64,000 nt of DNA from Solobacterium sp. (GTDB lineage: Bacteria > Bacillota_I > Bacilli_A > Erysipelotrichales > Erysipelotrichaceae): contig JAFWFE010000035.1 of assembly GCA_017512555.1 (NCBI GenBank), positions 1 through 64,000 of the forward strand. Reading direction: 5' to 3'. The position numbers and the translations under genes are program-made. Positions 25,261-35,464 of the stretch are shown here, piece after piece; positions within the stretch are counted from its first letter, which is position 1; the number at the start of each line of letters is the position of its first letter. The notes under the pieces are model-generated. The model did not search any database. It saw only the letters and a list, made by a program, of their open reading frames with translations, and was not told the origin of the DNA.

Positions 25261-27015
25261 ATGCCCAGAATCAGTGATCAGGATATCAATGCCGTCCGCG
25301 CAAAAGCTGATATTGTGGATGTGATCAGCCGTTATCTGCAGGTACAGAGAAAAGGAAAGTCCTATGTCGCTCTGTGTCCGTTTCACGACGATCACTCACC
25401 CTCAATGTCAATCTCTCCTGACCGCCAGATCTACAAGTGTTTTGTCTGTGGTGCCGGCGGAAATGTTTTTACTTTTGTTCAGAACTATGAGAAAGTATCC
25501 TTTACCGAGGCAGTAGCCCAGGTTGCCAACATTGTCGGATATCCGCTGTCACTGGAAAACGATCTTCCCGCAAAACCGGAAGATCCCCATAAGAAAGCCA
25601 TGTACAAGGTGATGGAGGAGATGATCCGCTACACCATCTACGCGCTGAATACGAACGAGGCAGTACTGGAGAAACAATATCTGGAAGACCGCGGGCTGAA
25701 TGATCAGATCCGAGCTAAGTTTGAAATCGGGTATAATCCGCCCAATGACGCGTTATACCACTTCCTGAAAGCCAAGGGATATAAGGAATCGGATATGGTG
25801 GACTGTAACGTGGTACGTACAGGACCAAGAGGGATCAATGACGTGTTTTCCGGAAGGATCACATTCCCGATTCATGACCAGCACGGGAATCCCATCGGCT
25901 TCTCTGCCCGTTCCATAGATCCGAATAATCCATCCAAGTATATTAATACTACGGATACGGAACTATTCCGTAAGAGTGATATCGTTTATAATTATCATCG
26001 GGCTAAGAGTCAGGCAAGAAAAGAAGGCTGTGTCTATGTGACCGAGGGTGTTACGGATGTGATCGCCTTTGCGAAAGCAGGGATCGACAACTGTGTGTGT
26101 ACACTGGGGACATCCTGTACGGACCATCAGATCCAGCTGCTGAAGAGTCTGGCGCCGAAGATCGTCTTCTGTTATGACGGAGATGATGCCGGTCAGAAAG
26201 CTACCTGGCGGGCAGCCAAGATGGCCTTGGGCAAGAATTGCCGGGTGACGGTCATTGATAACCAGAGCGGGAAAGACCCGGATGAGATCGTACGCAGCCA
26301 AGGCGCAGACGGCCTGAAAGCGATGATCAGGAAAGAACTGACCTGGATGGAATTTGTGCTGATGTTCCTGCAGAAACACACGAATATGGACAACTACTCA
26401 GAACGCCGGGAGTTTGTCCGCAGGGCGGAAGCAGAGATCAGCTTGCTGGAGGATGAGCTGGATCGTCAGCACTTCACCGATGAATTATCAAGAATCAGCG
26501 GGTTCAAACTGAACTATCAGCCGAAAGCAGTCAGACAGGAACATACATCAGTACTGCCGGCAGCGAAAGTACCGGATGGTTTCGCGGAAGCAGAAGATAT
26601 CATCCTGGCAATGATGCTGGCAAGTCCTGAAGCAGCCCGCAGATACTCAGATCATCTGGGTTATCTGACCGACAAAACCAAACATACAGCTTCGATGATG
26701 ATCATCGATGCTTACCGGACAAAGGGGAGAGCCGAACCAAGTGCTTTGATCGATGAAACCGATAACGAGGACATTAGACAACTGTTTGTCAGGCTGGCGA
26801 CACACTGGGCCTGCAGCATTCCTTATGAGGAAAAGATCCTTGACGGTGCCATACGTAAAGTACTGATTCAGGCAAAAACCACACAGGCGGATGCCTTCCG
26901 GCAGGCTTTGCAGGGTCCCTTAAGCAGCGAGAACAGAGAGATCATACTGAATCAGTACCAGGAGTGTCTGATGGATCTACGGAGGTATATTGATGAAGAC
27001 AACAAACAAGACTGA
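25261..27015 (+). CDS. dnaG: DNA primase
   Basis: 584 residues. The CHC2 zinc finger uses Cys39, His42, Cys60 and Cys63. The TOPRIM domain at about 250-340 has Thr-Glu-Gly-Val-Thr-Asp and Tyr-Asp-Gly-Asp-Asp-Ala-Gly. The C-terminal helicase-interaction domain is helical and divergent. It makes RNA primers at the replication fork. It overlaps rpoD by 23 bases, in the primase-sigma pairing of the macromolecular synthesis operon. Confidence 0.95.
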   Translation: MPRISDQDINAVRAKADIVDVISRYLQVQRKGKSYVALCPFHDDHSPSMSISPDRQIYKCFVCGAGGNVFTFVQNYEKVSFTEAVAQVANIVGYPLSLENDLPAKPEDPHKKAMYKVMEEMIRYTIYALNTNEAVLEKQYLEDRGLNDQIRAKFEIGYNPPNDALYHFLKAKGYKESDMVDCNVVRTGPRGINDVFSGRITFPIHDQHGNPIGFSARSIDPNNPSKYINTTDTELFRKSDIVYNYHRAKSQARKEGCVYVTEGVTDVIAFAKAGIDNCVCTLGTSCTDHQIQLLKSLAPKIVFCYDGDDAGQKATWRAAKMALGKNCRVTVIDNQSGKDPDEIVRSQGADGLKAMIRKELTWMEFVLMFLQKHTNMDNYSERREFVRRAEAEISLLEDELDRQHFTDELSRISGFKLNYQPKAVRQEHTSVLPAAKVPDGFAEAEDIILAMMLASPEAARRYSDHLGYLTDKTKHTASMMIIDAYRTKGRAEPSALIDETDNEDIRQLFVRLATHWACSIPYEEKILDGAIRKVLIQAKTTQADAFRQALQGPLSSENREIILNQYQECLMDLRRYIDEDNKQD

Positions 27016-28513
27016 AGAAACAACGGAAACTAAAGTAGTCAGAAAAAGAAGAACGACGAAAAAGAAAACACCAGTATACGGTACACCACGAAGTGTATTC
27101 CAGGCCATGTACAAACAGAAAGCCCTGCGTGAAGAATGGGAGAGCGAATGGTACAGGAGTATTATTTTTGCGCGTCTTGCGGAATATCAGATGAATAAGA
27201 TGAATGAAGGTATAAAAGCAGCACAGGCTAAGGCAGCACAGCCGGAAATCCCGGAAGAAGAACCCGAGGTTGTTGTAAAAGAAAGTGCTCCGGTCAAAGA
27301 GAAGATTTCTTCCGGAAAGGGTATAGAAATCTATAAACATACAGGCACAATCAAAGATGTGAAAACTTTGGATGAACTGAAAGAAGAGTTCCGTAAAGTC
27401 TATGATGAAGAGGGTATGATCTTCCAGAAAGATATCTTATCTTCTCTGGAACATCTGGATCTCTCTGATCAGGACATGGAAGAATTATATGACTGGTTCA
27501 ATACGGAAGATATTGAGATATCCGAAGATGAGGATATAGAAGAACTGGAAGAAGATCTTGATCTGATGGATGAAGATGATGAACTGGGTGAAGGCGATGA
27601 AGATGACGAGGATGTGGAAACTTCTGCCAACGCCACGGCCCTGATCAACAGTATCTATTCCGGGCATACCGCGGTAGTACAGCTGAACGATCCGGTCAAG
27701 ATGTATCTGAAGGAAATCGGACGTGTACCTCTGTTAAAACCGGAGGCTGAACTGGAAATTGCCAAGCGTATTGAAGCAGGGGATGAAGAGGCTAAGAATA
27801 TACTGATTTCCAGTAATCTACGTCTTGTCGTCTCGATTGCCAAGAAATATGTTGGCAGAGGAATGTTATTCCTGGATCTGATTCAGGAAGGAAATATGGG
27901 TCTGGTCAAGGCGGTAGAGAAGTTTGACTATACCAAGGGATTCAAGTTCAGTACCTATGCGACATGGTGGATCCGGCAGGCAATTACCAGAGCGATTGCG
28001 GACCAGGCCAGAACGATCCGTATTCCCGTACATATGGTAGAAACCATAAACAAGCTCACAAGAATACAGCGTCAGCTGGTACAGGAACTCGGACGTGATC
28101 CGACTGCGGAAGAGATTTCTTCCCGCATGGAGGGTATCTCTCCGGAGAAAGTACGTGAGATACAGAAAATTGCGCTGGAACCGGTAAGTCTGGAAACTCC
28201 GATTGGTGAAGAAGATGATTCCCACCTCGGTGATTTCATTGAAGATAAGGACGCGATGAGTCCGGACCAGTACGCGAACAACCAGCTGCTGAAAGATGAG
28301 ATCAACAACGTCCTCAGCGGTCTGACTGAACGTGAGGAGAAAGTACTGCGTCTGCGTTTCGGCCTCTACGACGGCAGAACCAGAACCCTGGAAGAAGTAG
28401 GTAAGGAATTCAACGTTACCAGAGAACGTATCCGTCAGATTGAGGCGAAAGCTCTGCGTAAGCTCAAACACCCGACACGTTCCAAGCGTTTAAAGGATTT
28501 CTTTGACCGCTGA
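26993..28513 (+). CDS. rpoD: primary sigma factor RpoD (SigA) with long N-terminal extension
   Basis: 506 residues from the ATG at 26993, 7 bases after GGAGG; a TTG at 26990 also reads in. A basic, then acidic N-terminal extension of about 120 residues precedes sigma region 1.1 (about 123-180). A very acidic linker lies at about 180-210. Regions 1.2-4.2 follow from about 228 and are canonical, including Trp-Trp-Ile-Arg-Gln-Ala in region 2 and a region 4.2 helix-turn-helix (Val-Thr-Arg-Glu-Arg-Ile-Arg-Gln-Ile). B. subtilis SigA is about 371 residues, so this is over 130 longer. It directs core RNA polymerase to housekeeping promoters. Confidence 0.95.
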   Translation: MKTTNKTEETTETKVVRKRRTTKKKTPVYGTPRSVFQAMYKQKALREEWESEWYRSIIFARLAEYQMNKMNEGIKAAQAKAAQPEIPEEEPEVVVKESAPVKEKISSGKGIEIYKHTGTIKDVKTLDELKEEFRKVYDEEGMIFQKDILSSLEHLDLSDQDMEELYDWFNTEDIEISEDEDIEELEEDLDLMDEDDELGEGDEDDEDVETSANATALINSIYSGHTAVVQLNDPVKMYLKEIGRVPLLKPEAELEIAKRIEAGDEEAKNILISSNLRLVVSIAKKYVGRGMLFLDLIQEGNMGLVKAVEKFDYTKGFKFSTYATWWIRQAITRAIADQARTIRIPVHMVETINKLTRIQRQLVQELGRDPTAEEISSRMEGISPEKVREIQKIALEPVSLETPIGEEDDSHLGDFIEDKDAMSPDQYANNQLLKDEINNVLSGLTEREEKVLRLRFGLYDGRTRTLEEVGKEFNVTRERIRQIEAKALRKLKHPTRSKRLKDFFDR

Positions 28514-29169
28514 TGAACAAGCGTCTGAAGGCGATTGAACAACTGGTCCCCAAAGACAGGATCACAGCAGATATCGGTACCGATCATGCGTATCTGCCCA
28601 TTCAACTGGTAAAGACAGGAAAATGTACGAAAGTCTATGCCTGTGATATCCGCAGAGGACCTTTAGCCATTGCGGAAGAGAATATCAAAAATGCCGGATA
28701 TACCAGACAAATTCCGGTGATTCTGTCCGATGGATTTGAACACGTTCCCATGGATACAGATTGCGCGGTGATCGCCGGTATGGGTGTATATACTGCCGTG
28801 GGTATACTGGAGAAGGCGCATAATCGTTTATCTCTGCTGAAAGAAATCATCGTACAGGTCAATGATGATGTGCCGGTGCTCCGGGAGTGGATCAGTGATC
28901 ACGGTTATACCATCCTGGAAGAAGACATCGTAACCGACAAGAAACATACGTATATGATCGTAGTATTCTCGGCGGATGATCATTCCGGATACAGTGAAGA
29001 GGAAATACTCTTCGGACCGGTACTGTTACAGAAGAAAGATCCTGTATTCCTGCAGTATTGGCAAGCCCGCAAACAATTTCTTGAACAAGTACTTCCAATG
29101 AAAAAACCGGCAGAGAAGCCGGCTGTGGTCAAAGAAATTGAAATGATCGCAGGAATGTTGGAATCCTGA
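28513..29169 (+). CDS. trmK: tRNA m1A22 methyltransferase TrmK
   Basis: 218 residues, starting on the last base of the rpoD stop region. A Rossmann-type SAM site reads Ala-Asp-Ile-Gly-Thr-Asp-His-Ala-Tyr-Leu-Pro, followed by a C-terminal helical/coiled part. It methylates N1 of A22 in tRNA-Ser and others. The rpoD-trmK order is typical of Gram-positive bacteria. A terminator hairpin follows. Confidence 0.92.
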   Translation: MNKRLKAIEQLVPKDRITADIGTDHAYLPIQLVKTGKCTKVYACDIRRGPLAIAEENIKNAGYTRQIPVILSDGFEHVPMDTDCAVIAGMGVYTAVGILEKAHNRLSLLKEIIVQVNDDVPVLREWISDHGYTILEEDIVTDKKHTYMIVVFSADDHSGYSEEEILFGPVLLQKKDPVFLQYWQARKQFLEQVLPMKKPAEKPAVVKEIEMIAGMLES

Positions 29170-29175
29170 GTATAC

Positions 29176-29204
29176 AGCGTTGCAGGAAAACCTGTGACGC
29201 TTTT
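29176..29204 (+). terminator. terminator after trmK
   Basis: An 11-bp stem (29176-29186 with 29191-29201, including two G-U pairs) with an AAAA loop, followed by TTTTC. It ends the dnaG-rpoD-trmK transcript just before the convergent yitT gene. Confidence 0.7.
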
Positions 29205-29205
29205 C

Positions 29206-30051
29206 TTATGAACGCAGTTCCATGGTATATCCGCGTCCAAGCACAGAACGCACATTCTCCACGACAACAAACGCCTCCGGATCTATACCAAGAACGGCTT
29301 TCTTTACCGGATTGATCTTGTTGTAGGGAACTACCGTGACGATGACTTTCGTCTCTTTCTGCTCATATCCGGTAACACCGTTCAGGTAGGTCATACCATT
29401 ATCCAGATCATTCAGTATCACCGGACGTATTTCTTCATATTTGCGGGAAAAGATCATGATCTTTGCCACATTGCGTCCGTAAGTGAGTACTTCCGTGACC
29501 GTAAGATTTGAAATCAGGATGACTACCAATCCGTATATGGTATTCATGACCGGTATGTTCATTGCGTGATAAAGTATCACGATCAGGTCCAGACAGTACA
29601 TGATCAGGGAAGGCTGTAGTTTATAGTATTTCTTCGCAATCATCCCGAGAATATCAAAACCGCCGTTACTGCCGTTCCCACGCAGTACCAGACCGCCACC
29701 GACACCAAGGAATAATCCTGCCAATACCGCGGACAAGAACGGGTCAGAAGCAGCAGTAGAGAAATCGATCCTGGACACAAGACCAAGAAGAACAGGGAAC
29801 GCAAAGGATACGATTGCGGTCTTCATTGCGAAGGGAATGCCGAGGAAGACTAATCCCAGCAGGAAGAGGACCGTGTTGACCACCAGTAAGATTGAGGACA
29901 GGGAAAACGGAAGATAGTTCACCAGGATCATGGAGAGACCGGTAGCACCACCTGCCGCAAAGGACTGCGGCAGGATAAATAACCCGAATGCGCATGCGCA
30001 CAGAATCGTTCCAATCAGTATTTCAAGCCAGGATAGCCATAAATGTTTCAT
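29206..30051 (-). CDS. YitT family membrane protein
   Basis: 281 residues. Five or so membrane helices in residues 1-180 with a Gly-Gly-Ala-Thr-Gly-Leu motif and Arg-Gly-Asn-Gly-Ser-Asn-Gly-Gly-Phe-Asp, both typical of YitT/DUF161 proteins. A soluble C-terminal DUF2179 domain (about 205-280) may bind a small ligand. The transported substrate is not established for the family. The ATG has a CAGGAGG site. It is divergent from the Crp/Fnr gene, with an 82-base shared region. Confidence 0.85.
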   Translation of the reverse strand: MKHLWLSWLEILIGTILCACAFGLFILPQSFAAGGATGLSMILVNYLPFSLSSILLVVNTVLFLLGLVFLGIPFAMKTAIVSFAFPVLLGLVSRIDFSTAASDPFLSAVLAGLFLGVGGGLVLRGNGSNGGFDILGMIAKKYYKLQPSLIMYCLDLIVILYHAMNIPVMNTIYGLVVILISNLTVTEVLTYGRNVAKIMIFSRKYEEIRPVILNDLDNGMTYLNGVTGYEQKETKVIVTVVPYNKINPVKKAVLGIDPEAFVVVENVRSVLGRGYTMELRS

Positions 30052-30085
30052 AGATCATTCCTCCTGATAAGCATTATAAAAGATA

Positions 30086-30094
30086 TGATATAGT
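30086..30094 (+). promoter_or_regulatory. extended -10 promoter of the Crp/Fnr gene
   Basis: TG at 30086-30087, an A, then TATAGT (30089-30094). Transcription should start near 30101, at the first base of the palindrome that follows. Confidence 0.5.
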
Positions 30095-30100
30095 ATAAAA

Positions 30101-30114
30101 GTAGTCCAGACTAC
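30101..30114 (+). promoter_or_regulatory. 14-bp palindrome, candidate operator
   Basis: GTAGTC-CA-GACTAC, a perfect inverted repeat, begins at the predicted transcription start of the Crp/Fnr gene and ends 20 bases before its ATG. It could be an autoregulatory site or a 5' hairpin in the mRNA. It does not match the Crp or Fnr consensus (TGTGA-N6-TCACA, TTGAT-N4-ATCAA). Confidence 0.45.
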
Positions 30115-30133
30115 AATCTGTTTGGAGGTAAAT

Positions 30134-30769
30134 ATGGCAGTTTATGTCGATGATCAATATATACCGTTGCTGGAACGATGCGGTACTGTACGCACATACC
30201 GGGAAAACGAACTGATCTTCATGCAAGAAGAATCGGCGGATAACATCTACTTTGTACGTTCCGGAAGAGGACGGATCTTCATGACTACAGAGAACGGCAG
30301 GGAACTAACGTTTGAAATCATGCGGAAGGGCAGGATCTTCGGAGATACTTCGTTTCTTTCTCATACCGTGCGTCAGGTATCCATGCAGGCAGTAACGGAT
30401 ATGCAGGTGATTCTCTGCAGCGCTGAAAAGATCATGGAGATCATGGCGGAAGAACCTGAGTTCATGCGTCTGATTCTTCGTCATATGACGGATTCCTGCG
30501 ATGATCTTCTGCATCAGCTGATCCGCAGTATGCAGTATAACAGTGAACAGAAACTTGCGGATTACCTGTTGTCTTCCACAAGCAGGGAACATCCCGTGAT
30601 GTCATTTTCTCATGAAGATCTTGCGGCCTGTCTGGGTATGAACAGAGTTACGGTTACCCGAATCCTGAAACATTTTAAAGAAAAACACTATGTTCAGGGA
30701 GGCTACGGGATGATTACTGTCCTGAATCGCGAAGGATTAGGTACATGTCTGCCGAAGAAACAGCGATAA
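30134..30769 (+). CDS. Crp/Fnr family transcriptional regulator
   Basis: 211 residues from the ATG at 30134, after GGAGGT. The cyclic-nucleotide-binding fold spans about 10-120 (Gly-Arg-Ile-Phe-Gly-Asp-Thr-Ser-Phe), a long dimer helix follows, and a winged helix lies at about 150-200 with Leu-Gly-Met-Asn-Arg-Val-Thr-Val-Thr-Arg. The Arg-Ser for cAMP phosphate binding is absent, and there is no N-terminal cysteine cluster, so neither the Crp nor the Fnr sensing mode fits. The superoxide reductase gene 63 bases on is a possible target. Confidence 0.87.
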   Translation: MAVYVDDQYIPLLERCGTVRTYRENELIFMQEESADNIYFVRSGRGRIFMTTENGRELTFEIMRKGRIFGDTSFLSHTVRQVSMQAVTDMQVILCSAEKIMEIMAEEPEFMRLILRHMTDSCDDLLHQLIRSMQYNSEQKLADYLLSSTSREHPVMSFSHEDLAACLGMNRVTVTRILKHFKEKHYVQGGYGMITVLNREGLGTCLPKKQR

Positions 30770-30832
30770 TCCGTTTGCGCTTAAGCATGAGATGAACGAT
30801 AATAAATACAGAGAAACAAGGAGGACATCATT

Positions 30833-31210
30833 ATGAAAGAGTTTAAAGTACTTCGTTGTGAAGGCTGCGGTAAAATGGTCATTACCCTGAAGGATTCCAA
30901 GTGTCCGACAAAGTGCTGCGGGGAACCCATGGTTGAACTGACTGCCAATACTACAGAAGCAGCAACAGAGAAACATGTGCCTGTCGTAACCAGAGAAAGT
31001 AATAAGATCCTGGTCAATGTCGGTTCTGTGGATCACCCGATGATCCCGGAACATTATATCGAGTGGGTCGCTCTGGTATCCGACAAGGGTTTCCGTATTG
31101 CTTATCTTGAACCGGGACAGCAGCCATGTGTAGAATGCCTGGAAGATGAGAAGGTAGAAGCAGTATACGCTTACTGCAACCTGCACGGTCTCTGGAAAAC
31201 CGAAGCGTAA
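30833..31210 (+). CDS. dfx: desulfoferrodoxin-type superoxide reductase
   Basis: 125 residues. Center I (desulforedoxin) has Cys-x2-Cys near residue 9 and Cys-Cys-Gly-Glu near 29. Center II has Glu-Lys-His, His-Pro-Met, His-Tyr-Ile-Glu-Trp and Cys-Asn-Leu-His, which give the four-His one-Cys iron site. It reduces superoxide to peroxide without making oxygen and is typical of anaerobes. It has an AGGAGG site, its own short unit, and a shared bidirectional terminator with rpsT. Confidence 0.92.
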   Translation: MKEFKVLRCEGCGKMVITLKDSKCPTKCCGEPMVELTANTTEAATEKHVPVVTRESNKILVNVGSVDHPMIPEHYIEWVALVSDKGFRIAYLEPGQQPCVECLEDEKVEAVYAYCNLHGLWKTEA

Positions 31211-31240
31211 AAAAAGGTGGGTCAGCAACCCATCTTTTTT
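31210..31240. terminator. bidirectional terminator between dfx and rpsT
   Basis: A 13-bp stem (31210-31222 with 31228-31240, one G-U pair) has A-runs on the left and T-runs on the right, so it works from both sides. It starts on the last base of the dfx stop codon and stops at the rpsT stop. Confidence 0.85.
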
Positions 31241-31502
31241 ACTCAACAGAATTTACAGCTTTTGCCAATCTGGACTTCTGTCTTGACGCATAATTCTTCT
31301 TCTTAACGCCATTGGAAACGGCTTTATCAAGAATGGAATTTGCAGTGTTATATGCACTGACAGCAGCTTCTTTGTCATTTACTTCAACAGCAGCCAATAC
31401 TTTTTTAATAGCGTTTTTGACTTCTGTCTTCTGCTTGACATTTGTCTGTCTTCTCTTCTGATTTGTTATTGCGCGCTTCTTCTGAGACTTAATGTTAGCC
31501 AT
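31239..31502 (-). CDS. rpsT: 30S ribosomal protein S20
   Basis: 87 residues, starting Met-Ala-Asn-Ile-Lys-Ser-Gln-Lys-Lys-Arg. It is very basic and all-helical, as in S20. It binds the 5' and 3' minor domains of 16S rRNA. The ATG has a GGGAGG site. It has its own promoter and shares a terminator with dfx. Confidence 0.95.
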   Translation of the reverse strand: MANIKSQKKRAITNQKRRQTNVKQKTEVKNAIKKVLAAVEVNDKEAAVSAYNTANSILDKAVSNGVKKKNYASRQKSRLAKAVNSVE

Positions 31503-31536
31503 GGTTTACCTCCCAACTATTTTTGCATGCTAAATT

Positions 31537-31565
31537 ATTGTAGCAAAGCATATCTGAAAATGCAA
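31537..31565 (-). promoter_or_regulatory. promoter of rpsT
   Basis: On the minus strand, -35 TTGCAT (31565-31560), a 17-base spacer and -10 TACAAT (31542-31537). Confidence 0.75.
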
Positions 31566-31574
31566 CGAATAAGG

Positions 31575-31580
31575 TATAAT
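31575..31580 (+). promoter_or_regulatory. -10 element of fmt
   Basis: A perfect TATAAT 20 bases before the fmt ATG, with a CGGGAGG ribosome site between. It is back to back with the rpsT promoter, with only about 10 bases between their -35 and -10 boxes. Confidence 0.55.
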
Positions 31581-31600
31581 AAATATCCGGGAGGTTTTCA

Positions 31601-32539
31601 ATGAAAGATCTGCGTGTAATATTTATGGGTACTCCGGTCTTTGCCTGTTCTGTATTAGAGGCACTGATCGAAGAGAAATATAATGTTGTTCTGGTTGTAT
31701 CCCAGCCGGATAAACCGGTGGGAAGGCATCACCAGGTTGTCAGTACACCTGTACATGAACTGGCGGACAAGTATGGGATTCCGGTACTGCAGCCGGAGAG
31801 ACTGCGGGAAGAAACAGAGAAGATCCTGGAATATACCCCGGATCTGATCGTTACCTGCGCTTATGGCCAGTTTGTACCGGAAGTGATCCTGAATTATCCA
31901 AAATACGGATGTCTGAATATCCATCCCAGTTTACTGCCGAAATACCGCGGCGGCGCGCCTGTGCATCATGCGGTATGGAACGGAGATACAGAGACCGGTG
32001 TAGCATTGATGGAAATGATCAAGAAGATGGATGCCGGCAGAGTATATGCGGTAAAGAGAGTCCCGATCGGTCCGGATGAAACGACAGAAGAGTTGAATCT
32101 CCGGTTGATGGAAGTATCAAAGGAACTGATCAGAGATGCGCTTCCGGAGTATCTGGAAGGTAATCTTTCGGGTACGGAACAGGAAGAAGAGAAGGCTACG
32201 ATTGCCCGGAATATCTCCAAGGAAGATGAGTGTATCTCATTTAAGAAAGAAGATCTGCATCAGGTCTACAATCATATCCGGGCACTGATCGACTGGCCGG
32301 TCGCTTATGCCCGTATCAACAATAAACGTCTGAAGATCTACCGTGCAGAGATCCGTGAGGGAGGATGTACGGAGGAACCGGGAACGGTCCTGGGATTCCG
32401 TGACGGTGCCATGGAAGTTGCCTGTACCGGAGGGATTCTGCGTATTCTGGAATTACAGCCGGAAGGAAAGAAACGGATGAAGGCCGCAGATTTTGCGAAC
32501 GGGGCAGGACGTGCCCTGACCGGCAGTTGTTTTGAATAA
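31601..32539 (+). CDS. fmt: methionyl-tRNA formyltransferase
   Basis: 312 residues. The N-terminal domain has the His-Pro-Ser-Leu-Leu-Pro motif with Tyr-Arg-Gly-Gly-Ala-Pro, which binds formyl-tetrahydrofolate, plus catalytic Asn, His and Asp in their usual places. A C-terminal OB-like domain follows. It formylates initiator Met-tRNA. It is followed by lepA and hemW. No def or priA neighbour is seen, unlike the common def-fmt pairing. Confidence 0.95.
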   Translation: MKDLRVIFMGTPVFACSVLEALIEEKYNVVLVVSQPDKPVGRHHQVVSTPVHELADKYGIPVLQPERLREETEKILEYTPDLIVTCAYGQFVPEVILNYPKYGCLNIHPSLLPKYRGGAPVHHAVWNGDTETGVALMEMIKKMDAGRVYAVKRVPIGPDETTEELNLRLMEVSKELIRDALPEYLEGNLSGTEQEEEKATIARNISKEDECISFKKEDLHQVYNHIRALIDWPVAYARINNKRLKIYRAEIREGGCTEEPGTVLGFRDGAMEVACTGGILRILELQPEGKKRMKAADFANGAGRALTGSCFE

Positions 32540-32548
32540 GAGGTGTTC

Positions 32549-34360
32549 ATGGATCAGAAACATATCAGAAACTTTTGTATTATCGCTCATATCGACCACG
32601 GGAAATCCACCCTGGCTGACCGGATCCTTGAACTTACGGATACCGTCCAGCAGAGAGATCTGAAGTCCCAGATGCTGGATGAGATGGACCTGGAGAGAGA
32701 ACGAGGGATAACGATCAAGCTCAATGCCGTACAGCTGAAATATAAAGCGAAAAACGGTGAGGAGTATATTTTCAACCTGATCGATACGCCAGGTCACGTA
32801 GACTTTTCCTATGAAGTGTCACGTTCTCTTGCGGCATGTGAAGGTGCTGTCCTGGTCGTGGATTCCACCCAGGGTGTACAGGCGCAGACACTGGCAAATA
32901 CCTATCTCGCGCTGGATAACGATCTGGAGATCCTGCCGGTCATCAATAAGGTGGATATGGTGAATGCCCGCCCGGAAGTAGTAAAAAAAGAGATTGAGAA
33001 TATCATCGGTCTGGACTGCAGTGATGCTCCGGAGATTTCTGCCCGCAGCGGTTTGAATGTGGATCAGGTGCTGGAACAGATTGTTACCAAGATTCCGCAG
33101 CCCTCTGGTGATCCGGATGCGCCGTTACAGGCACTTGTCTTTGATTCCTTTTATGATTCTTACCGCGGAGTTATTGCGCTGGTACGGGTCCGTCAGGGCA
33201 GTCTGAAAGTCGGTGACCGGATCCGGTTCATGGCCAGCGGCGCGGAATACGAAGTGTTGGAACTGGGTATCCGTAATCCCAAGGAAGTACGCCTGGATGC
33301 TCTGGAATGCGGAGATGTCGGGTGGATCGCGGGCTCAATTAAATCCATAAGAGATGTACAGGTCGGTGATACACTGACTTCTGCGGTACGTCCGGCGAAA
33401 GAACCTCTGGAAGGATACCGAAAGATGAATCCGATGGTTTACTGCGGTTTGTATCCATCCGATGCGGATAAATATGAAGATCTCCATGAAGCACTGGACA
33501 AGTTACAGTTGAATGATGCCTCTCTGCAGTATGAACCGGAAACTTCCCAGGCACTGGGTTTTGGCTTCCGGTGTGGTTTCCTGGGCTTACTGCACATGGA
33601 TGTCATACAGGAAAGACTGGAAAGGGAGTATAACCTGGATCTGATTGCGACAGCACCTTCGGTTGTCTATCATGTCTATCAGACCGACGGCACGATGATT
33701 GCGGTGGATAACCCCGCAAAGCTGCCGAATGCGTCCAAAATCGAACATATCGAGGAACCATATGTGAAGGCAGAGATCATGGTGCCGGATGAGTTTATCG
33801 GCGCGGTAATGGAACTGTGCCAGAATAAACGTGGTATCTTCAAGGAGATGGAAGTCATCGATACCGGCCGGAATATGGTTGTGTATGAACTTCCGTTATC
33901 CGAGATCATCTTTGATTTCTTTGATCGTTTAAAATCTTCTTCCAAGGGATACGCGTCTTTGGATTATGAACTGATCGGATACCGCTCGGAAGATCTTGTG
34001 CGTATGGATATCCTGCTGAACGGGGAACTTGTGGACGCACTGAGTGTGATCATCCACCGCAGTGAGGCATATGCCCGCGGCAGTGAGATCACGATCCGGC
34101 TGAAGGAGATCATTCCCAAGCAGCAATTCGAGATTCCCGTGCAGGCCGCAATCGGCGGGAAAATCATTGCCCGTACAAATATCAAGTCTCTGCGAAAGAA
34201 CGTCCTGGCGAAGTGCTACGGCGGCGATATAACCCGAAAGAAGAAACTTCTGGAGAAACAGAAAGAGGGAAAGAAACGGATGAAGGCTGTAGGTTCTGTC
34301 GTGATCCCGCAGGAAGCCTTCATGGCTGTTTTATCCATGGATGATGACCGCAGAAAATAA
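32549..34360 (+). CDS. lepA: elongation factor 4 (LepA)
   Basis: 603 residues from the ATG at 32549; an in-frame GTG at 32543 overlaps the AGAGGTG site. G1 is Ala-His-Ile-Asp-His-Gly-Lys-Ser-Thr, G3 is Asp-Thr-Pro-Gly-His-Val, G4 is Asn-Lys-Val-Asp. EF-G-like domains II, III and V and the LepA-only C-terminal domain follow. It acts on the 30S subunit or back-translocated ribosomes. The lepA-hemW overlap is common in Bacillota. Confidence 0.96.
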   Translation: MDQKHIRNFCIIAHIDHGKSTLADRILELTDTVQQRDLKSQMLDEMDLERERGITIKLNAVQLKYKAKNGEEYIFNLIDTPGHVDFSYEVSRSLAACEGAVLVVDSTQGVQAQTLANTYLALDNDLEILPVINKVDMVNARPEVVKKEIENIIGLDCSDAPEISARSGLNVDQVLEQIVTKIPQPSGDPDAPLQALVFDSFYDSYRGVIALVRVRQGSLKVGDRIRFMASGAEYEVLELGIRNPKEVRLDALECGDVGWIAGSIKSIRDVQVGDTLTSAVRPAKEPLEGYRKMNPMVYCGLYPSDADKYEDLHEALDKLQLNDASLQYEPETSQALGFGFRCGFLGLLHMDVIQERLEREYNLDLIATAPSVVYHVYQTDGTMIAVDNPAKLPNASKIEHIEEPYVKAEIMVPDEFIGAVMELCQNKRGIFKEMEVIDTGRNMVVYELPLSEIIFDFFDRLKSSSKGYASLDYELIGYRSEDLVRMDILLNGELVDALSVIIHRSEAYARGSEITIRLKEIIPKQQFEIPVQAAIGGKIIARTNIKSLRKNVLAKCYGGDITRKKKLLEKQKEGKKRMKAVGSVVIPQEAFMAVLSMDDDRRK

Positions 34361-35441
34361 ACCTGAACATTTATATATCCATGTACCATTCTGCCGTACC
34401 ATATGTTTTTACTGTGACTTTTGTCATGTGGTTTATACGGAAGAAGTGGCAGACCGGTGGCTGGACGCACTGACAATTGAAGCAGAGCGGCTGCGTGATG
34501 TAAAAAACCTGAAGACGATTTATATCGGCGGCGGTACTCCGAACAGTCTCTCTGATTTTCAGTTACGAAGATTACTGGATCTGTTTGCGCATATTCAGTG
34601 TGAAGAATACACCGTGGAGATCAACCCGGAATCCCTGGATCAGGAAAAAGTAGAGATTTTGCGTGATCATGGCGTAAACCGGATCAGTATGGGAATGCAG
34701 AGTTCCGATCCGGAGGAACTGAAGATGATGAACCGGCACCATACGATGGAAGATCTGCGTAATGCGGTAAATCTGCTGAGACAGGCAGGCATAGAGAATA
34801 TCTCTCTGGACCTGATGTACTCTCTGCCGGGACAGACCATGCGTATATTGAAAAAGAGTCTTGAGGACGCTGTATCTCTGGAGCCTGCGCATATCTCCAT
34901 CTATTCCCTGACGATTGAAGAAAACTCGGTATTCGGCAGACGCGGGTATACCACTGCCGATGAAGATACCGAAGCGGATATGTATGAGTGGATTTGTAAA
35001 GTACTTCCTGCGTATGGTTATGAACAGTATGAGATTTCCAATTTCGCGCAGAAAGGGAAAGAATCCCGGCATAATCTGGCTTACTGGCACTACAGGGACT
35101 TTTACGGATTCTCTGCCGGAGCCAGCGGGAAAGAAGGGCATTTACGCTACGACAAGCCCCGGAATCTGAAAGCCTACATCGCAGATCCCTTCACACGGGA
35201 AGAAATACCGCTGACCCGGGAAGAGGAACGTTTTGAACACTGGATGATGTCTCTGCGGATGGTACAGGGAATGGATCTGGAGGAGTTCAGAGAGAGATAC
35301 GGTATATCATTTACAGAGTGTTATCCGGAGATTACCCACTCCCTGATCCAAAGGGGATTACTGGAATGTGACGGAAAGTATCTGCGTTGTACGAAACAGG
35401 GATATCCGATCATGAATGAGATTCTGGAAGAGTATTTATAA
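34344..35441 (+). CDS. hemW: HemW-like radical SAM protein
   Basis: 365 residues from the second of two ATGs (34341, 34344), overlapping lepA by 17 bases. Radical-SAM Cys17-x3-Cys21-x2-Cys24 is followed by Asp-Phe-Cys27, as in HemW, not HemN. Gly-Gly-Gly-Thr-Pro lies at about 60. HemW inserts heme into target proteins and was formerly called coproporphyrinogen oxidase-like. No haem-synthesis genes are visible in the window. Confidence 0.92.
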   Translation: MTAENKPEHLYIHVPFCRTICFYCDFCHVVYTEEVADRWLDALTIEAERLRDVKNLKTIYIGGGTPNSLSDFQLRRLLDLFAHIQCEEYTVEINPESLDQEKVEILRDHGVNRISMGMQSSDPEELKMMNRHHTMEDLRNAVNLLRQAGIENISLDLMYSLPGQTMRILKKSLEDAVSLEPAHISIYSLTIEENSVFGRRGYTTADEDTEADMYEWICKVLPAYGYEQYEISNFAQKGKESRHNLAYWHYRDFYGFSAGASGKEGHLRYDKPRNLKAYIADPFTREEIPLTREEERFEHWMMSLRMVQGMDLEEFRERYGISFTECYPEITHSLIQRGLLECDGKYLRCTKQGYPIMNEILEEYL

Positions 35442-35462
35442 AGGCAGCCAAAGCTGCCTTTT
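35441..35462. terminator. terminator between hemW and nagA
   Basis: AAGGCAGC (35441-35448), a CAAA loop, GCTGCCTT (35453-35460), then TT. The stem overlaps the hemW stop codon. It works best rightward; leftward the T-run is broken (CCTTTATAAAT). Confidence 0.65.
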
Positions 35463-35464
35463 GA

